Origin: Actinernus sp. WN-2022
Taxonomy: Eukaryota; Cnidaria; Anthozoa; Actiniaria; Actinernidae
NCBI GenBank assembly: GCA_030867875.1
Contig: JAOWCC010001589.1
Span: 81,491,537 to 81,555,536, forward strand
DNA length: 64,000 nucleotides
Direction: 5' to 3'
Under the pieces are notes generated by a model, which was given only the letters and a program-made list of their open reading frames with translations, was not told where the DNA came from and did no database searches. The position numbers were made by a program, and so were the translations under genes. This document shows, piece by piece, positions 11,716-23,947 of this stretch (position 1 is its first letter; each line of letters opens with the position of its first letter).

Positions 11716-14700
11716 AACAAGAGCCCATCTGGGCTTTCACTCGGGCCACATGAGATTGAAGATGAAATACACTTTCATTTGAAATCCTCTTAGTAATAAC
11801 TAAAGGGAAGAATTATTAGCTGAATTTAGCAGTCTTTAGGAATGGCCGGTAGCAATTAGTAAATATTAGTAAAAATTCATACGAGGTCGGTCCCCTTGGT
11901 TCCTAATCCATGAGCCAAAGTGAGCTTCCCACCCCCCCCCCCCCCCCGAACCAATGGGCAACAAACAATTAATTCTGACACTTAGGTTCCCATGGATCCA
12001 CCCCTGATGGAAGCTGCTGATACATGCATTATTTACCCATCCATTTACAACAACAATAAAAAAGATTTTTTAAGGCAGCAGTCATGATTATGTCAGTAGT
12101 ATGTAATCTACTAGATTTAGCCTGTATATTTATAATATATAAAATGTATAAAATGTATATAGTGGCACCAAGGGAACTAGTACTACTACTACTACTAAAA
12201 GAGGAGAGAGTCAATGTATTTAGCATGGTATTGCTATAATCGGGGACAAATTCATTTACTCTATATCTATATGACTATATAATTCCACTACACTTGAGGG
12301 TAGTCACTACCAGAGATTTGGTTGCATTCTCAGTGTTGGCCTACAATTTAACATTGTGATCCAAGAAGACACAAAGCTTTTAGAACCATTTGCAGATGTC
12401 AGAGCAAAGGCATGCAGTACCAGTTCTCCCAGTTATTTTAAGGTCCTACCTGGATTTGATCTCTGACTACCTCCTGCACAACAGACTGACACTTAACCAC
12501 TGAGCTTACTGGTTCTGTGATGGGCCAAATTTTGTTCAGATAAAATTAATCCAATTCTATTAATTAAAATTATAAATACATCTGAGACATTGAATAAGAC
12601 AGCATGATTTTGCAGTGATTCTTTTTATGATTCAGATTTTTGGAGAGAACTGCTCGGGTATGTGAAATGATTGAAGATACTGTAGCTTTGTAGGTTCGCT
12701 TTGGCTTTTAGTTACCCTACAGACTTTTCGACGTGATTTTACAAATCAATTATTTATCCATTTTTTTAAAATATCTCTGATTTCTCTCTTCTCCGTCCTC
12801 ACGGCTTGTTTTCTAACTCGCCTCACTTTTCTTCTTTTTCCTATAATTCGTTTAAGTAATTAAGATGTGCTTGCGACTAGTTTTGTGACAATGAATGTTT
12901 GCAGCACGTCTCTGTGTACATGTGATTATGTACGCCATGTCTGATCTGGTTCTTCGACTTAATAAAATTTGCAGTTATCTTCTACTGGCATGTCTGCATT
13001 CTTCCAGAGGTTGACGTATATAATCATGATCAGAAGGATAACACGGGATATAAATAGACTTGGTAAAAAGTACACTGACTATCGCAAAAAATCGACAAAG
13101 AAATGCAGATATAAACACGCAATGATTTCAACCTCACCGTACCTTCATGACCTGACAAGACACTGTTCAGTTTCACTTTCCCTCTCAGCTTTGCTCTTGA
13201 GTTGAAGTTGAGTTTGGCTTTGTTAAAGACTTCTTATTCAGTTGTATGGTATTGTGCAGTATATTTGAGTATACCAATCCACAGAGATTCAAATAACAAA
13301 GCCGTGGCGAAAGAGAAGCTTAAACGAGAAATATTTTGTCCTCCTAGAAAAACACAACATCTTGCCATTTCTATCGAAGAAGCCTTGGTTTCAGCAGCAA
13401 AGCAACACGCTAAATCAGTTCCAATTCGATATGTGTGGATTAGCTGGATCCTGGCTTTGAGCCCTTCAGGTCCGGCGTCGTGTCGTATATAAAATCACTG
13501 GCCATCTGGGTAAAAAACGCAGTCCTTCGGCTCCGACAAGAGCGCCAGTTGAAATATCCTGAGCCTGTTGGAAGGCTTTCGCACGAGTGAAGTTAAATTA
13601 AACATTAAATTAAACTGCTTACATTTGAGAGATGGGACTCCAAATTTGAGAGAGATTTGCTCGCGGATCCACCATTTTGATTTACTGTATTAAATTATGT
13701 AAATCAATTAACCTGGCGAGTGTTACGTGACCAGCACAGTGCGATCTGATTGGTGTGAATTTGACCTTTAACGCATGCGCATAACGCTTGTTACACGGAA
13801 TAATAATAATAAAATAAAAAAACGTCTTGCATTTTAAGACTCGTTGCTGCCACAGGCAGCGCGAGTAATAAATAGGAACTGCTAGGGATTATTTCCCGCC
13901 ATAAAAAGTACTGTGCGTCAACACTAGTGACGGGTAGTCACTGTCATGGTCTGCTTGCCGGCTCGACCGAAAAAATTACAGAAGAGCCGGCAAGCAGGCT
14001 ATCACTGTCATTGCACTGCGTGATCGTCGGCCTGTCATTGGTCATTAGCTCCCGACTTCTCCGGCAATGGTAATGTGTTAATGTATATACACGCGCTTGG
14101 AAAATAGGGCAGCAGCAATCTAATTAACCTAAGCGTCGCTAGCAACTACGGTTCCCTGTGGCGTGCAGGAAATCAACGCTTGCGTCTCCTCATTGATACA
14201 AGACCGAAATCAAGATGCTGTCATCACGTATTATTGACCTAGAAGTTGAAAATGGCGAGTTGAAAGCGAATTTAATAAAGCCGAGATCCGACTTTCAAAC
14301 TTCAAAAAAATAATCAAGAATACAAAAAAGAAGACAATGAAAGACCAAGGTCTCCAGTGTTCCGAGACTACCCAACCTACTGAAGCTTTAGCAACGAATC
14401 AGTTTGTTCAAGAGCCAACTTTCTTACATGACAACCCGATCCCTATTCATCAGAATACATTTTCTGTGCTAAATGACGAGAGTTTACAATCACTTGACCG
14501 ACAACCCACTACTAAGAAAAGGGACCATGAAGTACGGCAGTAAGGTTAATTCTCGGGTTCAAAACAATGAATATATGCCTGCTCAAGTACAGCGTGTTAA
14601 ACGAATAAGTAGTGTTTAAATTAAAAAGTCAACATACGAGAAAAACAAAAATATTAAATTACATATATACTAGGGGAGCAGAGAATGAAAGTCACCGCGC

Positions 14701-14836
14701 TACCGGCCACTCCTAAAGACTGCTAAATTCAGCTAATAATTCTTCCCTTTGGTTATTACTAAGAGGATTTCAAATGAAAGTGTATTTCATCTTCAATCTC
14801 ATGTGGCCCGAGTGAAAGCCCAGATGGGCTCTTGTT
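11716..14836. mobile_element. Non-autonomous TIR element, copy 2 (AACAAGAGCCC family)
   Basis: Inverted termini as in copy 1, 3.1 kb apart. It includes a SINE-like segment (12445-12525), a C-run (11933-11947), a TACTACTAC run near 12180 and the block related to 8.9-10.2 kb. About 213 bp (14416-14634) is missing from the first copy. No transposase ORF is present. Confidence 0.55.
12445..12525 (-). repeat. tRNA-derived SINE-like segment
   Basis: Read on the minus strand, AAGCTCAGTGGTTAAGTG matches a tRNA A box and GAGATCAAATCC resembles a B box ~45 bases later. The stems do not pair well enough for a functional tRNA, so a SINE head is the better call. An identical segment lies at 16884-16964 in the duplicated copy. 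Confidence 0.45.
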
Positions 14837-15822
14837 AGATTGATAATGCTGCGGAACGTTGTGATAGCAACAAATTATGATATGGAAACTGTGCAATACA
14901 ATACAGATGTTGAAGTGCATATGAATTGCATGTTTTTATTCTTTTATAATATCCATCCGATTAGTAGTACAAAAGCCATCAGGGTTTGGTTTCTGCTAAA
15001 GGGATAGTTTTCGAGATATTTGAGAAATGTGACATTACATGGTTTGCAAATATTTTTTATGTATTTGATTCTCATCACGGCACGTAATTCTTTTTGAATG
15101 CCTGAGCCAAATGTTACTGCTGTCGTGACGAAATGTAATATGTACTGTCTAAAACGCCCTCGTGCTGCGAGTTTCTTGAACGGCTTCAAAAAACGTTACT
15201 TCTAAAAGATAATAATTTTCAGAAATTTAGATGAAAAGCGAGGAATTACGTTGTGCGTAACTGACATGCGCAGTTGGAAAACGGAGGAAAATTTGGGTCC
15301 CATAATGTTAGGCCGGTTGCGTATCATTAACTGTGAGCTAAGGGGCCTTTGCCTTCCAGCTCCCCGAGTCATAGCTACTTCCTCCCCAGGCGTCGCCGAG
15401 TCTCATCTTACGAACTTTGGTCCGTATAAAGATTCACGGCGAAGCCCAAGGTTTTATAATGATAGACTAGGAGGAGTGTCTTTAAACGACGTTTCCACTG
15501 TACGGGTGTGGCCCTATATGAAACTTCATGGTTGAGGCCTGAAGAAGGGAAAAAGACCTCAACCATGAAGTTTTATATATTAGGGCCACACTCATACGGT
15601 GAAAACTCGTATAAAGATCCTTTCGTTTTACGGGGTATAAAGGAGCATGCAACTCAATAATAGTGGGAAACCGTTCTAAAAATAACCTAACTTGTGAAAA
15701 TGCCAGTAGCATAGTTCGCTCTTAGTTATGGACTCTTGAATAAACTGTTCGGTTGCAAATTAAAGATACTGAAAGAATAGAATGATTACATAACCGACCT
15801 AGCCAAGTGATTTTATTTTCGA

Positions 15823-16030
15823 TCACCAGAGTTTTTTTTCAATCACCAGAGCTTTTTTCGATCACCAGAGTTTTCAGTTTCCATCCCAAAGTTTTTTTCC
15901 ATCACCTGAGTTTTTTTCAATCACCAGAGTTTTTTCGATCACCAAAGCTTTTTTCAATCCCCAGAGTTTTTTCAATCACCACGGTTTTTTTCGATCAACA
16001 GAGTTTTTCGATCACTGGATTTTTTTCGAC
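15823..16030. repeat. CACCAGAG minisatellite, locus 2
   Basis: The duplicate of locus 1, with the same flanks and slightly changed unit lengths. Confidence 0.85.
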
Positions 16031-16147
16031 CAATATTATGGCGCGCCGAATGGTCCAAAAATAAAAATCGCTGTTGTAATCACGTCAACATGTGTTATCA
16101 CCAACTGTCCTTGTTTTCATTTGTCAACGCTACACAAAACCTCAATC

Positions 16148-18210
16148 AACAAGAGCCCATCTGGGCTTTCACTCGGGCCACATGAGATTGAAGATGAAAT
16201 ACACTTTCATTTGAAATCCTCTTAGTAATAACTAAAGGGAATAATTATTAGCTGAATTTAGCAGTCTTTAGGAATGGCCGGTAGCAATTATAATTAGTAA
16301 ATATTAGTAAAAATTCATACGAGGTCGGTCCCCTTGGTTCCTAATCCATGAGCCAAAGTGAGCTTCCCACCCCCCCCCCCCCCGAACCAATGGGCAACAA
16401 ACAATTAATTCTGACACTTAGGTTCCCATGGATCCACCCCTGATGGAAGCTGCTGATACATGCATTATTTACCCATCCATTGACAACAACAATAAAAAAG
16501 ATTTTTTAAGGCAGCAGTCATGATTATGTCAGTAGTATGTAATCTACTAGATTTAGCCTGTATATTTATAATATATAAAATGTATAAAATGTATATAGTG
16601 GCACCAAGGGAACTAGTACTACTACTACTACTACTAAAAGAGGAGAGAGTCAATGTCTTTAGCATGGTATTGCTATAATCGGGGACAAATTCATTTACTC
16701 TATATCTATATGACTATATAATTCCACTACACTTGAGGGTAGTCACTACCAGAGATTTGGTTGCATTCTCAGTGTTGGCCTACAATTTAACATTGTGATC
16801 CAAGAAGACACAAAGCTTTTAGAACCATTTGCAGATGTCAGAGCAAAGGCATGCAGTACCAGTTCTCCCAGTTATTTTAAGGTCCTACCTGGATTTGATC
16901 TCTGACTATCTCCTGCACAACAGACTGACACTTAACCACTGAGCTTACTGGTTCTGTGATGGGCCAAATTTTGTTCAGATAAAATTAATCCAATTCTATT
17001 AATTAAAATTATAAATACATCTGAGACATTGAATAAGACAGCATGATTTTGCAGTGATTCTTTTTATGATTCAGATTTTTGGAGAGAACTGCTCGGGTAT
17101 GTGAAATGATTGAAGATACTGTAGCTTTGTAGGTTCGCTTTGGCTTTTAGTTACCCTACAGACTTTTCGACGTGATTTTACAAATCAATTATTTATCCAT
17201 TTTTTAAAAATATCTCTGATTTCTCTCTTCTCCGTCCTCACGGCTTGTTTTCTAACTCGCCTCACTTTTCTTCTTTTTCCTATAATTCGTTTAAGTAATT
17301 AAGATGTGCTTGCGACTAGTTTGGTGACAATGAATGTTTGCAGCACGTCTCTGTGTACATGTGATTATGTACGCCATGTCTGATCTGGTTCTTCGACTTA
17401 ATAAAATTTGCAGTTATCTTCTACTGGCATGTCTGCATTCTTCCAGAGGTTGACGTATATAATCATGATCAGAAGGTTAACACGGGATATAAATAGACTT
17501 GGTAAAAAGTACACTGACTATCGCAAAAAATCGACAAAGAAATGCAGATATAAACACGCAATGATTTCAACCTCACCGTACCTTCATGACCTGACAAGAC
17601 ACTGTTCAGTTTCACTTTCCCTCTCAGCTTTGCTCTTGAGTTGAAGTTGAGTTTGGCTTTGTTAAAGACTTCTTATTCAGTTGTATGGTATTGTGCAGTA
17701 TATTTGAGTATACCAATCCACAGAGATTCAAATAACAAAGCCGTGACGAAAGAGAAGCTTAAACGAGAAATATTTTGTCCTCCTAGAAAAACACAACATC
17801 TTGCCATTTCTATCGAAGAAGCCTTGGTTTCAGCAGCAAAGCAACACGCTAAATCAGTTCCAATTCGATATGTGTGGATTAGCTGGATCCTGGCTTTGAG
17901 CCCTTCAGGTCCGGCGTCGTGTCGTATATAAAATCACTGGCCATCTGGGTAAAAAACGCAGTCCTTCGGCTCCGACAAGAGCGCCAGTTGAAATATCCTG
18001 AGCCTGTCATGTTGGAAGGCTTTCGCACGGTGAAGTTAAATAAAACATTAAACTGCTTACATTTGAGAGATGGGACTCCAAATTTGAGAGAAATTTCCTC
18101 ACGGGTCGACCATCTTGATTTACTGTATTAAATTATGCAAATAAATTAACCTGGAGAGTGTTACGTGACCAGCACAGTGCAATCTGATTGGTGGTAAACA
18201 TGGGAACAAA
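16148..18210. mobile_element. AACAAGAGCCC-family element, copy 3, right end missing
   Basis: The left terminus matches those at 8179 and 11716. Homology to the family continues to ~18.2 kb, where a different tandem repeat begins. The expected right inverted terminus is absent. A solitary right terminus lies at 35001-35079. Confidence 0.45.
16884..16964 (-). repeat. tRNA-derived SINE-like segment, duplicated copy
   Basis: Same A-box and B-box pattern as 12445-12525, at an offset of 4439 bp. Confidence 0.45.
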
Positions 18211-18279
18211 AAAAAATAACCGCATGGGTCAAAAGTCAAACTTTTGTTGCATGAAACAAAAAAACGAGATCTACAGTCC

Positions 18280-18960
18280 TCTTTATGCTAATTGACCACT
18301 TTGTCTTCATGTACATTTATGTTTACCATTTCTTCAACCTCCGATCTGATATGTTTTCTCCTTTTACAGATTTCTCAGTACAACTAGTACTAGCAATGAA
18401 TTTCGCGTAGCGAGATCTACAGTCTTCTTTAAGTTGATTATCCACTTTGTGTTCATATAAATTTATGTTTACCATTTCTTCAGCCTCCGATCTGACATGT
18501 TTTCTCCTTTTACATTTCTTAGTACAACTAGTACTACTTATAACAATAAATTTCGCGTAGCGAGATCTACAGTCTTCTTTAAGCTGATTATCCACTTTGT
18601 GTTCATATAAATTTATGTTTACCATTTCTTCAGCCTCCGATCTGACATGTTTTCTCCTTTTACATTTCTTAGTACAACTAGTACTAACAATGAATTTCGC
18701 GTAGCGAGATCTAAAGTCTTCTTTAAGCTGATTATCCACTTTGTGTTCATATAAATTTATGTTTACCATTTATTCAGCCTCCGATCTGACATGTTTTCTC
18801 CTTTTACATTTCTCAGTACAACTAGTACTAACAATGAATTTCGCGTAGCGAGATCTACAGTCTTCTTTAAGCTGATTATCCACTTTGCATGTGTTCATAT
18901 AAATTTATGTTTACCATTTCTTCAGCCTCCGATCTGGAAGTTTTGTTGGCATATAAGATA
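18280..18960. repeat. Tandem repeat, ~146-bp period, about 4.6 copies
   Basis: GTTTACCAT recurs at 18321, 18467, 18617, 18761 and 18909 (spacings 146, 150, 144, 148). Part of the array reads through in one minus-strand frame as ~48-residue repeats. Spacings of 146 and 148 break the frame, so coding is unlikely. Confidence 0.85.
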
Positions 18961-19807
18961 TATACAAGTTGCATTTTCCATAAGGTTAAGATTATTCCCA
19001 GGAAAGCTTCGTCAAATTCAAACAGATAATCGTACAAAATACTAGAATATCTTTGAGCATGTACATCCTGCACAGATTATTCACATTACAATCATACACA
19101 ATAATCCACAATAAAAAACCAAGGCAGATCTTTAATTTAAATTTAAGTTTACCTTGGGAGTTGAATAGTGCTTGTCTCATCATAATTCTGTGCGGAATGT
19201 GTATATTTCTGGCTTCGTGTTGGCAAGTAACAGTGTTACCGTTGCTCTCACAGTTCATGAGTTCAGATGTTTTCAGTTTTCGATAGAGTAGACTGAGCTA
19301 TAACTGCTCAACCACAGTATATATATTTGCTAGTAAATCGCTATATTTCGCTATAAATCAGCTATTCAAAATTATTTTAGTGTTGGCCTACCGATCACGG
19401 TGTTTGCACTGGTATGTACTATGACCGAGAGTAAAACGAAATGTGGCATAAAACCTACCAAACGTACCTCAAACTAGCCTGTGTAGAGCCGTCCGTCACA
19501 AGATGGCGACTGGACTGAAGTCTATAAGCGTCACGAGGTACGCGCACACAATTAATGCATAATTAATAGATTAACCTGGAGAGTGTCACGTGACCAGCAC
19601 AGTGCAATCTGATTGGTGGTGAACTTGAAATTTAATACATGGGAACAAAGAAAAAATAATCGCATGGGTCAAAAGTTCAAATTTTGTTGTATGAAACAAA
19701 AAAAACGCTTGCATTTTAAGACTCGGTGCTGCCACAGGCAGCCCGAGTAATAACCGCTTGCAGATTAAGAGTCGGTGTTGCCACAGGCAGCCCGAGTAAT
19801 AACTTAA

Positions 19808-20047
19808 AGTGCCTATAACCCTTTTGCAAAGCCGAATTAATTATATGACATCAAGATGACGTAAATACAGGTATCTACCCAGGCTTTTGCTTACGCGGTC
19901 ATGGATCAGGAAAGGTCACATTTACACGATTTCAAACAAGCGTAGAACATAAAGTATTCACTCAAAACCAAAACATTCTTCACAGAAGTACTCAAAACTC
20001 TTCGGAGGTTCGTAAGCAATAAAAATTGCAAAAGGGTTATATGCACT
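19808..20047. mobile_element. MITE with TTAA target duplication (piggyBac-like), 240 bp
   Basis: 22-bp TIRs begin AGTGCCTATAACCC at 19808-19829 and pair with 20026-20047, with one mismatch. Both ends are flanked by TTAA (19804-19807 and 20048-20051). TTAA duplication is characteristic of piggyBac and a few related superfamilies. No coding capacity. Confidence 0.8.
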
Positions 20048-20083
20048 TTAACCTCTGTTGATTGCCCTCAAATACTCTGTTGG

Positions 20084-20172
20084 TGATAAAAAAAACTCTG
20101 GTGACCGAAAAAAAACTCTGGTGATTGAAAAAAACTCTGGTGATCGAAAAAGACTGGTAATTAAAAAAAATC
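20084..20172. repeat. CACCAGAG minisatellite, locus 3 (inverted)
   Basis: Four or five units in reverse orientation (AAAAAACTCTGGTGATTG), followed by the inverted unique flank GCTAGGTCGGTTATGTAATC seen at loci 1 and 2. Confidence 0.8.
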
Positions 20173-20504
20173 ACTTGGCTAGGTCGGTTATGTAATCATT
20201 CTATTCTTTTAGTATCTTTAATTTGCAACCGAACAGTTTATTCGATTACTTCGATCAATTTGATCCGACTGAGGTGGACTCTTCTTATGTCTGTATTTGT
20301 GTAGAAACATCTGATTGCGGAAACTTTGTCCTTATACAAAGACCAAATGGCACCGAAAAGAACAGCTTTGGTATGGCATATAACATGACATGTATCTAAA
20401 AATGACAAATATACGGCCATCTACAAAGTCAACAGGTTATGAACCAAGCCCGGTTGCAATTTAAAATCTTAAATCACAGTGTGTTTAGTTTATTTTTGGC
20501 CTAA

Positions 20505-20840
20505 GCTAGTCATGGCTTTTTGCAAAATTCCTAACATACCGTGAAACAGGAAACAGGAAACAACGTGTAACAAACATGAATATAGGCCGTTTAGGATTTA
20601 TCACAATAACCATGAATAAACCATCTAACTTCAGAATCAACCAGTAAAGGGCGCTTATGTTAATGTTAGACTCCATAAAGGCGTAAAGGTATAGTATGAC
20701 TATGTGGTGTAATGAAATGAGCTCATTTGGTATTGTATAATAACCATTGGAGTCAAAAGTTAAACAGGATTGTTTAGTGGCCGAAAGATGAAGAATTTGA
20801 CAACGTTAAAATGAAATGAAGGCCGAAATTAAACAGAAGA
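20505..20840. repeat. Dispersed repeat, related to 3430-3930
   Basis: Same block order as the copy at 3.4-3.9 kb, with an internal deletion and a duplicated GAAACAGGAAACAGGAAACA patch. Confidence 0.6.
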
Positions 20841-21035
20841 TCACCATAGTTACTCGGGCTGCCTGTGGCAGGCACGAATCTAAATCTGCAGGCCTTTTTT
20901 TGTTTTGTTTTTGTTTCATGCAGCAAAATTTCTGCGCATGCGTTAAGTTATACCAATCAGATTGCACTGTGCTGGTCACGTGAACAGTGGACAACATTTG
21001 CAGGTTTTTCAAGATGGCGGCGAGTGGGAGTGACC

Positions 21036-21513
21036 CAACCTCGTTCCCAGGGGTCTTTACGCGCCTAATCAAAGATGGCGTCGAAAGTACCCCTGGTACA
21101 GGCTAGTGGGATTCGGCCACTGATTGGCTAGACATTTTGCGCGCGCTGATTGGAGAATTTCGAATAGCGCGTACATTTTTGATTTGAAAAATGAACTGGT
21201 GATGTCGTCTTTCGCATTACGCGTTTAAAATTCGTTGAAAACAGATAGAAATTCATCAGAACTTAGCGTTTTTGCCTTTTTTAATACTCACTTCGCAACT
21301 GGGTACACGTAGAATAATGTACGGTTGGAATTCATTGGGATCGCACTTCAACTGCTAACCGTTCTTCGGCGATGATGAATCTAAGATGGCGGATGTGCTT
21401 CAAAATATGCCCATATATTGGGCATATTTTTGGGTCACATGACCAGCCTGTACCAGGGGTACTTTCGACGCCATCTTTGATTAGGCGCGTAAAGACCCCT
21501 GGGAACGAGGTTG
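21036..21513. mobile_element. Mutator-like MITE, 478 bp, perfect 69-bp TIRs
   Basis: TIRs 21036-21104 and 21445-21513 are exact reverse complements over 69 bp and begin CAACCTCGTTCCCAGGGG. The element is flanked by the 9-bp direct repeat GGAGTGACC (21027-21035 and 21514-21522). Long TIRs with a 9-bp target duplication fit Mutator-like elements. No transposase. The perfect TIRs suggest a recent insertion, next to a YY1-like AAGATGGCGGC site at 21011. Confidence 0.8.
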
Positions 21514-21522
21514 GGAGTGACC

Positions 21523-23096
21523 AGCCTTTAATATCAGCTGTTTTTTTTGTGTAAACCAAAAGTTTCTTCAAATGCAATATCAAGATTTTTGTCTTTTCTA
21601 AAGCTGAGAGGTGTTTCACGGGCTTTGGACGGGAATTTATCATATTATGCGACCTGCTCGTGGCAGTCTGATCTGCGATCAACACTGAATATAAAGTAGG
21701 CTCGAAATCGTTGGGGCGAGTGAAGCGAGACCAGGTGAAATCAATGGTCGTCACGCAAAACAAAACTCCTTCGGGGAATCAAAACTCTTTCGATCCCGCC
21801 ACATTACAGTATATTCGTACCTGAGCCCCTCTGGAACCAGGGTAACTATAATAAAGACAACAGCTTGTAAATGTAAGTAGCCGCTAATCTGAACATGATA
21901 ACTTTTATTATATACCTGTCCAATTGACTGTCGTTGTGTTGTTATTTGGAGGACTGATGGCCCACACAAGCTGTTAAATTGGACCAGGTTATACCACGCT
22001 CGCATTGATGGCGGATAAGTTGAATTTCCCGTGGCCCACGGAAAACTCAACTATCTCGTCTATACTGCGTATGCGTAAAAACCGATGACCATGCCCCTTT
22101 AAGGACCTACCTTCTCATCATCGTATTTCTTATTATGCCTTATTATACTCGTATACATTTCCATCATCTTATGAGAAAATAAAAGCTACAAGCATAAATG
22201 TGTGCAGAACTCGCACTGGCATGATCGAAAAGTGCTTCGATACTGTATACAAAGCTATGACAGGAGTTAAACTAGAAGTAATCATAGATTATCAAAGTGC
22301 GTTCAACATATTTTATAAGAGAAAGGACTGGGGTTCCTGTGGTAACACAAAAGGCTGAAAGATTGCTGCAATGATGTGGACGCGTACGGTGTAAATAATC
22401 CTGATCAAAAATGCTTGTTTTTAACTAATTTTGAATGTCTTGACTTATATGCCAATATAAAAGGGGATGTATCTGGTTATAAAACTGTAATTATCTTTGT
22501 GTAACATTAAATCATCGGATGCGATGCTTTTGTGGCTATATGTACATGTGTGTTACATGTGGTTATCATTCATTTGAGCATTCGTAGCCGACATTTTGCA
22601 GTGTGGTATACAGTGTAAAGCAATAGTTGGAGTTAGTGTAGAACACAATCAACCCTATAGCTAGCTACAGCTATTCAGATGTGTATAAACTGCATTGAAT
22701 TAATCATTCGTGTTCACTATTTATCATTGGTCTTGTGTTGCCACATGTATATTTTCTGAAACACATGTAGCTTACTGTTAATGTTACAAACATGGCTGCA
22801 ATTTGCTTTCTGCTTTCCATGGAAGTTCTCATCACAGGCACCGTGTAAAATAGGATTCTTTTTACATGACTAATATAATATTCTTATTATATGGCTTCTC
22901 TGGAGACAAAGAATCACAATTCTTCTTCAAAATAATTTATATATGTAACTCTTGTAAAAAGAATCTATTCTTCTCTCAAAGGCTAAACATATTGCAAGTG
23001 TAAAATACTTTTTTAATCGAACCTGCAAAGTTGTACCAACTATTCCTTGTTGAAATTCCAGATGGCCCGAGTAAAGGCTGGTACAGCCTCTTGTTT
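21523..23096. other. No gene seen
   Basis: Short ORFs only. There is no inverted repeat, tandem repeat or splice-bounded frame that I can support. Confidence 0.45.
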
Positions 23097-23398
23097 TTTT
23101 TTCGATCACCAGAGGTTTTTTTCGATCACCAGCGTTTTTTTTTCGATCACCAGAGTTTTTTTTTCAATCACCAGCGTTTTTTTTTTCGATCACTTTCGTT
23201 TTTTTTTCGATCACCAGAGTTTTTTTTTCAATCACCAGCGTTTTTTTTTTCGATCACTTGCGTTTTTTTTTCGATCACCAGAGTTTTTTTTTCAATCACC
23301 AGCGTTTTTTTTTTCGATCACTTGCGTTTTTTTTTCGATCACCAGAGTTTTTTTCAATAACCAGAGTTTTTTTTCGATCACCAGTTTTTTACGATCAT
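23097..23398. repeat. CACCAGAG minisatellite, locus 4
   Basis: About a dozen units, with GCGTTTTTTTTTCGATCACT variants that form a higher-order block of three repeated units. The right flank (23440-23570) is the reverse complement of the right flank of locus 1. Confidence 0.85.
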
Positions 23399-23595
23399 CT
23401 ATAGAGGTTTTTATCACCAACAGAGAATTTGAGGGCAATCAACAGAGGTTAAGTTATTGATTGAGGTTTTGTGTAGCGTTGACAAATGAAAACAAGGACA
23501 GTTGACAATATATTAGTGATAACACATTTTGATGATTACAATAGCGATTTTTATTTTTGGACCATTAGGCGGCCTGGTATATAACGTGTTACAAG

Positions 23596-23810
23596 ATACA
23601 ATGATACGGAGATACCAAGATACGGAGATACCAAGATACAGTGATACAGTGATACGGTGATACAGTGATACGGTGTTGCAGTGATACGGTGTTGCAGTGA
23701 TACGGTGATACAGTGATACGAACATCTCAAATTTCCGGCTTGGTATATAACATGTTACAAGATACAATGATACCGAGATACCAATATTCAGTGATACGAA
23801 CATCTCAAAT
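23596..23810. repeat. GATACGGTGATACA minisatellite with duplicated flank
   Basis: Roughly ten-base units GATACRGT are repeated. A longer block (GGTATATAACRTGTTACAAG..CGAACATCTCAAATTTCC) occurs twice. The minus-strand ORF over it is a translation of the repeat. Confidence 0.8.
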
Positions 23811-23947
23811 TTCCTGGTTTTAAGCGGACTCGAAATGGCCCCGCTAAATACAGGTTTCAGTATGAAACGGACTGTTGTATGGGTCATGTCACTTGAGCTC
23901 TTGCAGCCGTGGCGTGACGCTAATTTAACGGTATTATCTTTCAGCAT

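Larger units (their letters stand above)
10187..13565 (+). repeat. Tandem segmental duplication, copy A
   Basis: This segment is nearly identical to 14635-18004. The offset is 4445 bp at the left and 4439 bp at the right, the change coming from a few short indels. It begins at ..CAACATACGAG and ends near CCTGTTGGAAGG. None of the small ORFs shared by the copies resembles a known protein. Confidence 0.85.
14635..18004 (+). repeat. Tandem segmental duplication, copy B
   Basis: Near-identical to 10187-13565, differing by scattered substitutions and short indels (shorter C-run, one extra TAC triplet, shorter minisatellite). Past 18004 the two copies are alignable but much more diverged, so the recent event ends there. 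Confidence 0.85.

Noticed and set aside
18323..18769. 148-codon minus-strand ORF with ~48-residue repeats
   Set aside because: Monomer spacings of 146 and 148 bp break the frame on either side; no sign of a start, splice sites or selection.
23513..23947. 144-codon minus-strand ORF with SLYHRITVS repeats
   Set aside because: Translation of the GATACGGTGATACA minisatellite.
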